DNA of 64,000 nucleotides from the NCBI GenBank assembly GCA_963820775.1, contig CAWGBF010000008.1:868001-932000 (forward strand), in the 5' to 3' direction. Below, piece by piece: positions 57,475 to 64,000 of the stretch. Made by a program: the position numbers and the translations under genes. Each line of letters opens with the position of its first letter. Position 1 is the stretch's first letter. The notes below the pieces were generated by a model that searched no databases, was not told the origin of the DNA, and worked only from the letters and a program-made list of their open reading frames with translations. The DNA comes from Roseiarcus sp963820775 (GTDB taxonomy: Bacteria > Pseudomonadota > Alphaproteobacteria > Rhizobiales > Beijerinckiaceae).

Positions 57475-57722
57475 ATAATTTGAGGGGAAACGGATGGCGA
57501 TTTTGGGGGCGCTACTCACGCTCGTGGCAAAGAGAAAAGGCGACAGCAACCCGCCGCGCCTTGACCAAACCCAGTTCGTGCGTGTAATTGAACAGGCTTC
57601 ATCCTTGCGGCCGACGCCTGTTCAATAGATGCACTGAAGCGACCGCCTCTTCAGAAGCAGAAATCTAGCGCCCTCCGAACGCATTGTTGCCGGGAGGGTT
57701 GCCATCCACGGGACTTCTCAGA

Positions 57723-59237
57723 GTGGGCAAGTTCACGGACATCGACGTGTCGCCACAGCGCACCTTTGGGCGCCCTGCGATCGACGAGTTGAAACGGAAG
57801 TCTGTGCGGGGCGGCATCGTGGCGGTCGCCGCGCAGGGCGTGAGAGTTTTGCTACAGACTGGGACTTTAATAGTGCTCGCGCGGCTACTCTCTCCCGATG
57901 ATTTCGGGCTGACGGGAATGGCCGCGACTCTGACGGGGTTTCTTAGTCTGTTCAGAGACGGCGGGCTAAGCGCGGCGACGGTTCAACGCCGCGATGTGAC
58001 GCACGAGCAAATATCGACCCTCTTCTGGATAAACCTGGCGGTCGGCTTCGGTCTTACCGCTTGCACGATCCTTTTGGCCCCGGTAGTCGTCAGGTTCTAC
58101 GGCGAACCTAGGCTATACTGGATTGTCATCGCTACAGGCAACTCTTTCCTGTTCAACGGCCTCGTTGCCCAGCACGGAGCGCTGATCACGCGGGAAATGC
58201 GGTTTGCGACCCAGGCGCGGATCGATTTGACGGCCCTCGCGGCAGGCTCTGCTGTCGGTGTCGCCCTAGCGCTTCTCGGGTGGCGGTACTGGTCCCTCGT
58301 CGCAATGGGACTGGTCACCTCGATCGTTAGCGCAGCCGGTGTCTTACTGGCTGTCCCTTGGGTGCCAGGCCCGCCCCGGCGGAGAGTTGGCATTCGCTCG
58401 ATGCTTCGATTTGGCGGGCTGTCGACCTGTAGCGGCCTTCTTGTGTTCCTGGCGTGGAACTCCGACAACATTCTCGTCGGGCGTTTCTGGGGCGCGCAGG
58501 CTCTCGGCCTTTATGGTCGAGCCTATCAGCTCGCCACCTTACCTGTCGAGCAATTGACCTCCACTCTTAGCAGCGTCGCAATTTCGGGGCTCTCCGCGAT
58601 CCAGGATGACGCCGAGCGCCTTTCAAGATCTTTTCTCAGGGGCTATTCTTTGCTGCTATCAGCGACGATTCCCATCGCACTTGCTTGTCCGATTTTCGCC
58701 GATGAGATAATTCACGTTCTGCTCGGCGACAAATGGGCGGGAGTGGTTCCAATCTTCAGATTGCTCGCGCCGACATCCCTTGTTTTCGCTTTGGCGAATC
58801 CGCTCTCATGGCTGGTTACCGCAACAGGTCGGGTTGGCCGTGCGGTTAGCATTACAGCCACAGCCACGCCGGTGGTGATTGTCGGCATCCTACTGGGACT
58901 GAGCCATGGTCCGACCGGGGTCGCAATGGGCTATTCAGCAGCAATGGTGCTCATAATGATCCCGATTACTGCTTGGTCAAAGCATGGAACAGGAATTGGT
59001 TGGTCGGATCTTTGGAACGTAACTAGAAAACCGCTTACAGCCGGGCTCTTAGCAGGCGCGATCGGTTTTGGGGTGAAAGTTGCGTTCGGCTCCGCTCTGG
59101 CTCCAATCCTGGTTCTTGCGCTTGGTGTCACGGTTGTCTTCAGCGTCTATGCTTGCGCTCTCCTCGGGATGGGTCAGAAGCAGATGTATTTTGATCTTGT
59201 AAATGAGCTGTTCAGTAGGACCAGCTCCAAACAATGA
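57723..59237 (+). CDS. Polysaccharide flippase (Wzx/MOP family)
   Basis: The membrane protein has 12-14 predicted transmembrane helices and the start typical of the WzxC-like polysaccharide transport group: LKRKSVRGGIVAVAAQGVRV, then TLIVLARLLSPDDFGLTGMA and RDGGLSAATVQRRDVTHEQI. The middle has FLAWNSDNILVGRFWGAQAL and LGLYGRAYQLATLPVEQLTS. It would flip lipid-linked polysaccharide repeat units to the periplasm. GTG 57723 (504 residues) is my preferred start; TTG 57684 is possible. No glycosyltransferase genes are next to it; the second IS630 copy starts 45 bases after its end and may have displaced them. Confidence 0.85.
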   Translation: MGKFTDIDVSPQRTFGRPAIDELKRKSVRGGIVAVAAQGVRVLLQTGTLIVLARLLSPDDFGLTGMAATLTGFLSLFRDGGLSAATVQRRDVTHEQISTLFWINLAVGFGLTACTILLAPVVVRFYGEPRLYWIVIATGNSFLFNGLVAQHGALITREMRFATQARIDLTALAAGSAVGVALALLGWRYWSLVAMGLVTSIVSAAGVLLAVPWVPGPPRRRVGIRSMLRFGGLSTCSGLLVFLAWNSDNILVGRFWGAQALGLYGRAYQLATLPVEQLTSTLSSVAISGLSAIQDDAERLSRSFLRGYSLLLSATIPIALACPIFADEIIHVLLGDKWAGVVPIFRLLAPTSLVFALANPLSWLVTATGRVGRAVSITATATPVVIVGILLGLSHGPTGVAMGYSAAMVLIMIPITAWSKHGTGIGWSDLWNVTRKPLTAGLLAGAIGFGVKVAFGSALAPILVLALGVTVVFSVYACALLGMGQKQMYFDLVNELFSRTSSKQ

Positions 59238-59281
59238 AAAGACACAGAAGGCTGCGATTACCAAGAGTTGGTGGCCTTATA

Positions 59282-60436
59282 CCAAGACTCGGTGATCATG
59301 ACCGATAGGCCCAGTCCCGAAGGCCGATCGACATGATCCTCCAGGGCTGGTTTATGAGCTTGTTCCATGCTTCGCAGCAGTGATCGACGATGTCGTCGAA
59401 GCAATTGAAGATCCGATTTGAGAGCCAGTTGTCGCGCAGGAACTGCCAGATGTTTTCCTGCGGGTTGAGCTCTGGGCACTTTGCGGGGAACGGGATCAGC
59501 GTCATGTTGGGCGGGACGATCAATCTGCCGGACAAATGCCAGCCGGCCTGATCGACCAGCAGCACGGCGTGCGCTCTCGGCGCGATCTGGGTGGCGATTT
59601 CGGCGAGATGGAGGTTCATCGCCTCCGTGTTGCAGCGTGGCATGACCAGGGCCGCGCCTTTGCCGTCCTTGGGACAGATCGCGCCGAAGATATAAGCCGA
59701 GGCGGTTCGCTGATCTTTGGGAGCGCTTGGACGCGCGCCGCGCTTGGCCCAGCGCCGGGTGATCTTGTTCTTCTGGCCGACGCGCGCCTCGTCGGCGAAC
59801 CAGACCTCTATGGCGCTGGGCTCGACGTCCTTCTCGCGCCCGATCGCTTCCAGGCGCGCGGAAAAGCTTTTTTAAAATCTTCGATCGCGCCTGCGGCCTG
59901 AGCATGATGGCGGGGACGGGCCGAGAGCTTGCGATAACCCATGGCGCGCAGTTCGCGGCTCAACGTCTGCTTGGCGACGACGACGCGAAACTCCTCGAAA
60001 ATCCATTGGCAGAGATCGACAATCCGCCAGCGCACGACCCCATGAACCGCCGGGATCGGGCCGCTCTCGATGATCGCGGCGAGCGCGGCGCGGTGTGCGC
60101 CGTTCAGCCGGGGAGCCTGTCCGGGCGGCTTGCGATCAATCAAGCCTTCCGGTCCATGGGCGTTGAACTTCATCACCCAATCGCGAATGATTTGAAGCGT
60201 CACCCCGCCGATCTTCGCCGCCTCGGTGCGCGTCGCGCCTTCGTAAACCGCCGCCAGAGCCAAAAGCCGCCTGGCCTGCGGCCCGTCCTTCGACCGCTTG
60301 GCCGCAGCTCTCACCATCTCAGCGTCATAATCGCCCCGAAGCGGAATGGGCATGGCGAACCTCCTCTGTTCGCCACCTTGAATCAGACGCCAGGCGAGTC
60401 AGAAATCCCAACCGAGTCATCCCTTCAGAGATTTGG
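59282..60436 (-). mobile_element. IS630-family element, copy 2
   Basis: The ends match copy 1 in inverse orientation: TACCAAGACTCGGTGATCAT on the left, and TACCAAATCTCTGAAGG read from the right. TA dinucleotides lie directly outside (59280-59281 and 60437-60438). Together the two copies form a 23-kb inverted pair. The transposase is complete apart from a frame change at a six-A run. Confidence 0.87.
59296..60353 (-). CDS. IS630-family transposase with likely -1 frameshift
   Basis: The first frame runs from ATG 60353 (MPIPLRGDYDAEMVRAAAKR; HTH in RTEAAKIGGVTLQIIRDWV) to GCGATCGAAGATTTTAAAAAAGC at about 59870. Reading -1 at the A6 run gives SFSARLEAIGREKDVEPSAI and then a fully open DDE domain: Asp in EVWFADEARVG, Asp in LLVDQAGWHL and Glu in LNPQENIWQF, ending GLRDWAYRS at 59296. 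The second frame opens just after a TAA, so it can be reached only through the A6 slip. The fused product would be about 352 residues, normal for IS630. All catalytic residues are present, so this copy could be active if frameshifting occurs. Confidence 0.8.
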
Positions 60437-60438
60437 TA

Positions 60439-60828
60439 TGAGCAGCACTGCTGTTGATCCTTTGTGTTTGTGCTCCCACTCGACGCCGACCCACGAGGGC
60501 TGTCTGCGGAATGTCCCGCTAGAATCGCCTCCGGGTCTATTGGGACGTCTATATCTTGGATCATCTGGATTTCGGAGCCCAGCCTCATTTGAGGCTGCCG
60601 CCGCGCCAGTCCTGCCATGACCACGTAAACGAGCGGTTTCGATGAGCCGTCTTGGAGCCCGACGAGTTTCTCCGCATTCCCAAACAACAGACCGCCTTCC
60701 CCCGGCATCATGAACTCATGCGGAATGAATCCCTGACCGGACAAAACGCGGCGCTTCGCATCCGCATAGGCGCGATCCAGATGTCTAAAAGTCTTTCCTG
60801 GACTTCCGCAAAGCTGCCGACTGGCTGG
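60439..60828. other. Region between IS630 and livF without a recognised gene
   Basis: A minus-strand frame in phase with livF stays open after its TAG (…FIPHEFMMPGEGGLLFGNAE… to about 60440), but it has no recognisable motif and no ATG start (TTG 60744 at best). A plus-strand frame (60652-60957) overlaps it. Either may be the truncated remains of a gene cut by the IS630 insertion. Confidence 0.35.
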
Positions 60829-61557
60829 CTAGGTCCTGCCCTGCTCGCCGCCGAGATAGGCATCGCGGATGCGTTCGTCGCTCCACAGCGTCGCGGGGTC
60901 TCCACCGAGCGCGAGCCGGCCTGTCTCCAGCACATAGCCCCAGTTCGCGAGCTTTAGAGCCATGTGCGCATTCTGCTCGACCAGTAGCACCGTCGTCCGG
61001 CGCTTCTGGATTTCGGTGATGATCTGGAACACCGCCTGCATAATCACGGGCGCAAGGCCAAGAGACGGCTCGTCGAGCAGCAACAGCCGCGGTTTGGCCA
61101 TTAAGCCGCGGGCGACCGCCACCATTTGAAGCTGGCCGCCCGAAAGCGTCCAGCCAAGCGCGCCGGCGAAGGGCCTGATGCTGGGAAAAAGATCGAACAT
61201 CGCATCAGTCTCGTACCTGATTGCAGCTGTGGAGGCGTTCCCGTTCGAGGCGCCGAGCATGATGTTCTCGCGCACGGTGAGGCCAGGAAAAACGCGTCGG
61301 CCCTCGGGCACGTGCGCGACGCCGAGCCTGACAATTGCACGAGGGCTAAGCCCCGCGATTGATTGACCGTCGAACAAGATTGAACCGCCGCGCGGCGCGA
61401 CAAGACCAGAGATGGCGCGGAGCGTTGTCGATTTGCCCGCGCCATTGGACCCCAGCAGCGCAACCACGGCGCCCTCGTCGATTGTGAACGAGACGCCGCG
61501 CAAGGCTTCGATCTCGCCATAGGCGACACTCAGATCCTTGACTTCAAGCAGCGCCAT
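60829..61557 (-). CDS. livF: Branched-chain amino-acid ABC transporter ATPase LivF
   Basis: This 242-residue ABC ATPase is one of the two that power high-affinity branched-chain amino-acid (or related amide/urea) uptake. Walker A is GSNGAGKSTTLRAISG, the signature is WTLSGGQLQMVAVARGLM, and Walker B is LLLLDEPSLGLAPVIM, the last being typical of LivF. Its ATG overlaps the stop of the upstream LivM-LivG gene by one base (TGATG). It is the last gene of the liv operon visible here. Confidence 0.93.
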   Translation of the reverse strand: MALLEVKDLSVAYGEIEALRGVSFTIDEGAVVALLGSNGAGKSTTLRAISGLVAPRGGSILFDGQSIAGLSPRAIVRLGVAHVPEGRRVFPGLTVRENIMLGASNGNASTAAIRYETDAMFDLFPSIRPFAGALGWTLSGGQLQMVAVARGLMAKPRLLLLDEPSLGLAPVIMQAVFQIITEIQKRRTTVLLVEQNAHMALKLANWGYVLETGRLALGGDPATLWSDERIRDAYLGGEQGRT

Positions 61558-63281
61558 CAGGAGACCCCGAGATAGGCTGCGGCGACATCGGGCTGCCGGA
61601 GCACATCGGCGGTTTCTCCGTCGGCGATACGGCGGCCGAAATTAAGCACGGTCACGTGCCTTGCGGCGCCGGCGATCAACGTCATGTCGTGATCAATGAT
61701 CAGAATTGTGAGACCCTGAGCAGCGATGCGGCCGAGCAAATCGTGGAGCGCTTTCTTTTCGCTCATATTGAGGCCAGCCGCCGGTTCGTCGAGCAACAGC
61801 ACCGTGGGATTGGCGGCCAGCGCGCGAGCAATCTCGATCAAGCGCTGATGGCCGTAACTAAAGCTCGGAATTGATTCGTCGGCGCGATGTCCCAATCCGA
61901 CAAAATCGAGCGCGGAGCGGGCGCGCCGCCAAAGTGCGTCATGTCCGCCCTCGATGAGCGCATTGCCGTCGCGTTCAGCGCCGACGACGACATTTTCGAG
62001 CGCCGTCATCGACCGAAACAGGCGGATATTCTGGAACGTGCGTGCAAGGCCGGCGACCGTCCGCTTGTGCGCAGGCAGCGCGGTGACGTCGACGCCGTCG
62101 ACAAAAATCGCGCCCTCGCTCGCGCGGTAAAGTCCGGTCACGACATTGAGCGTGGTTGTCTTGCCGCTGCCATTTGGGCCGATCAGAGCATGCACGCCGC
62201 CGCGCAGCACCTGGAGATCGACCTCGTCCACCGCTTTGAGACCGCCGAAATTCTTGCATAGGCCTTTGACCTCCAGCGCCATTGGCGCGCCGGAGTCGAC
62301 TGGACGCAAGGTTAGCGGCTCGGCAAGCGCTGACGGCGCACGCTCGCGAGGTCTGAACAACTTGACGACGTAGCCCCAGATGCCATCGGGCATGAAGATA
62401 ACGATCAGGATGACGGCCACGCCATATAAGGCGAGATAAAGGCCCGGCACGCTCTTAAGGAATCGCAGCCATTCCGGAATGAGAATGAGAAGGCCTGTTC
62501 CGATCGCCGCGCCGATCGGCGAGGAGGCGCCGCCGAGCAACGCCATCGTCAGGAGAACGATCGAATCGGCGAAGGCAAACTGATCGGGGCTGATATAAGA
62601 AAATCCGCCGGCGAAGAGTCCGCCGCCGAGCCCGGCGAGCAAAGCGGCGAGCGCGAACGCGATCAGCTTCGTCCGGAAAATGTCGATTCCGTTGGCGCTG
62701 GCGGCAAGCTCATTGTCGCGAACCGCGCGCATCGCGCGCCCAAGACGAGTGTCAGTCAGACGCCAAACAAGATAGCCAGAAATCGCCAGAATTGCGACAG
62801 CGAGGGCGAGAAAGGCTTGACCCGAAGTGAAACCGGTCGGCCGCGGGATCGAGCTCACGCCATCGGGTCCATGCGTGAAGCCGATCGCGTTGGTAAGAAC
62901 GACGGTCAATATCTGCTGGAAGGAGATCGTAACCATCGCGAGATAGTGGCCGCCCAAGCGCAATGTGGAGACACCAAGCGCGGCGCCGGCGGCGAGAGCG
63001 ATCGCCATGCCTCCGATCAGGCAAAGCCAGAACGGCAGGTGATAGTCTACTGTTCCAAGGGCGACGGCGTAGGCGCCGAGCGCGAAAAACGCCGCCTGCG
63101 CGAGATTGATCTGGCCGCACAGTCCGAGCACGATCGACAGGCCGAAAACCGCAATCGCGTAAGTCGCCGCTTGCATCAGGATGTTGGCGACATAGCCGTC
63201 GGTCTTGACGGTTGCGACGAGCGCAACCAGAGCGGCAGCTGCCACCGCGTAGACAAGTTGTCCGGTCGCGGAGGAGCTCAT
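61557..63281 (-). CDS. LivM-LivG fusion: ABC permease plus ATPase
   Basis: A single uninterrupted 574-residue frame joins two subunits. Residues 1-310 are a LivM-type permease (ANILMQAATYAIAVFGLSIV; NLAQAAFFALGAYAVAL; the EAA-like loop GRAMRAVRDNELAASANGID). A linker of about 25 residues (RERAPSALAEPLTLRPVDSG) follows. Residues from about 336 are a LivG ATPase: GPNGSGKTTTLNVVTG, the signature SFSYGHQRLIEIARALAANP (first Gly of SGGQ replaced by Tyr, as often in LivG), LLLDEPAAGLNMSE and IDHDM. The complex would import branched-chain amino acids or related compounds across the inner membrane. The gene is one base from livH and overlaps livF by one base. Confidence 0.92.
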   Translation of the reverse strand: MSSSATGQLVYAVAAAALVALVATVKTDGYVANILMQAATYAIAVFGLSIVLGLCGQINLAQAAFFALGAYAVALGTVDYHLPFWLCLIGGMAIALAAGAALGVSTLRLGGHYLAMVTISFQQILTVVLTNAIGFTHGPDGVSSIPRPTGFTSGQAFLALAVAILAISGYLVWRLTDTRLGRAMRAVRDNELAASANGIDIFRTKLIAFALAALLAGLGGGLFAGGFSYISPDQFAFADSIVLLTMALLGGASSPIGAAIGTGLLILIPEWLRFLKSVPGLYLALYGVAVILIVIFMPDGIWGYVVKLFRPRERAPSALAEPLTLRPVDSGAPMALEVKGLCKNFGGLKAVDEVDLQVLRGGVHALIGPNGSGKTTTLNVVTGLYRASEGAIFVDGVDVTALPAHKRTVAGLARTFQNIRLFRSMTALENVVVGAERDGNALIEGGHDALWRRARSALDFVGLGHRADESIPSFSYGHQRLIEIARALAANPTVLLLDEPAAGLNMSEKKALHDLLGRIAAQGLTILIIDHDMTLIAGAARHVTVLNFGRRIADGETADVLRQPDVAAAYLGVS

Positions 63282-63282
63282 C

Positions 63283-64000
63283 TCAGGCTTTTTCTGCGAC
63301 CCGCTCGCCGAAGATCCCTTGCGGTCTCACGATGAGGAACAGGATGAGCACCAGGAAGGCGAAGGCGTCCTTAAACGGCACGGAGATATAGGCGGCGCCG
63401 AAGGTTTCGATGACGCCGATCGCGAAGCCGCCGAGGATCGCTCCCGCCACATCGCCAAATCCGCCGATAATCGTCGCGGCGAAGGCTTTCAGCGCAATCG
63501 TTGGCCCCATCTGGATTGAAACGAACAGCACCGGCGCCACCAGAATACCGGCGATTCCACCAAGCACCGCGCTGTAGATGAAAGTGATCATAATCATGCC
63601 GGCGACGGGAATACCAAGCAGCGTCGCCATCTCCTTATCCTGGCTTGTTGCTTGGAGTTTTTTGCCGAGCAGGGTGCGTTCGAACAGCCAATATTGGAAT
63701 GCGACAAGCGCCAGCGTCACGCCGATGATAATCAGATATTGGCCGTCGAGATAGATGGGCCCGAGCTGAAACCCCGGCGTTTCAAGCCAGCCGGGCAGCA
63801 CTTGGGGTTGGGGACCGTAGACCGCGAGAACGCTGTTGGAGAGAAAAATCGAAGCTCCAATTGTGGAGATCAGCACCGGCAGGAAGGTGCGGTTGCGCAG
63901 CGGATAATAGACGGTCAGATTGAAGATCGCGCCGAGCAGCGCCATCCCCGCAATCGAAATCAAGAACGCGAGCCAATAGGGCCAGCCCAGGTCGACGGCG
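63283..64000 (-). CDS. livH: Branched-chain amino-acid ABC transporter permease LivH (5' end outside window)
   Basis: The frame runs in from the right edge and ends at TGA 63283. The 239 visible residues contain several membrane helices and the LivH loop: LGKKLQATSQDKEMATLLGI, with ALKAFAATIIGGFGDVAGAI and the C-terminus DAFAFLVLILFLIVRPQGIF. The N-terminal helix or helices lie beyond base 64000. It precedes the LivM-LivG fusion by one base, so the order is livH, livMG, livF. The periplasmic binding protein is not in the window. Confidence 0.92.
   Translation of the reverse strand, partial: AVDLGWPYWLAFLISIAGMALLGAIFNLTVYYPLRNRTFLPVLISTIGASIFLSNSVLAVYGPQPQVLPGWLETPGFQLGPIYLDGQYLIIIGVTLALVAFQYWLFERTLLGKKLQATSQDKEMATLLGIPVAGMIMITFIYSAVLGGIAGILVAPVLFVSIQMGPTIALKAFAATIIGGFGDVAGAILGGFAIGVIETFGAAYISVPFKDAFAFLVLILFLIVRPQGIFGERVAEKA

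Noticed and set aside
60325..60744. Minus-strand ORF downstream of livF as a gene
   Set aside because: It is in phase with the livF frame after its stop, lacks an ATG, runs into the IS630 end and has no recognisable motif.

Overview
The window looks like part of the chromosome of a GC-rich alphaproteobacterium, most likely of the order Hyphomicrobiales (Rhizobiales). This rests on the purL - small ORF - bolA order, an AsmA/mutL/purL neighbourhood, a fused LivM-LivG branched-chain amino-acid transporter, a DUF6582-type protein and a DUF2778 protein. No rRNA, CRISPR array or replication origin was seen.

Left third (1-28.4 kb) is accessory DNA. A nonsense-mutated IS110 fragment abuts a complete-ended IS21 element (954-8653). 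The istB gene of this IS21 has been entered twice by compact serine-recombinase elements (2918-5512 and 5815-8459). Removing each element at its flanking 4-bp or 9-bp direct repeat restores a perfect 263-codon istB. Next come a secreted protein truncated by the IS21 end, a resolvase remnant and two overlapping tyrosine-recombinase genes. From 13.1 to 27.2 kb lies the most striking locus: a tandem array of TPR-CHAT genes (one 3' remnant, two intact copies A and D, two frameshifted copies B and C). They have signal peptides, diverging TPR repeats and catalytic C-termini that are identical over hundreds of bases. Two copies are followed by a small Cys-containing secreted protein plus a three-helix membrane protein (one pair intact, one collapsed into a pseudogene). 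The island ends at a partial tRNA-Lys(CTT) and a truncated P4-type integrase.

The middle (28.8-50 kb) is mostly chromosomal: AsmA-like protein, mutL, an NTF2-like protein, an FNT-family channel, purL, a small ORF and bolA. An insertion-sequence cluster follows (IS630, IS256, a 119-bp MITE), then a CAT-anticodon tRNA, a broken SDR gene, two exported proteins, a DUF6582-like protein, an MFS symporter, MmcQ/YjbR, cupin, SDR, a TTC38-like protein and a DUF2778 protein.

The right part (50-64 kb) holds an IS1182 element, a roughly 1,500-residue secreted multidomain protein (DUF4347, Ig-like repeats, W_rich_C repeats, esterase) with one frameshift, an IS5 remnant, a polysaccharide flippase, a second IS630 whose transposase seems to need a -1 frameshift, and a liv operon (livF, livM-livG fusion, livH running off the edge).

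Single-base frameshifts recur in otherwise well-conserved genes (mutL, SDR, DUF2778, DUF4347, two CHAT genes, a secreted protein). Either this genome is decaying or the assembly carries residual indels, so each pseudogene call should be read with that in mind.
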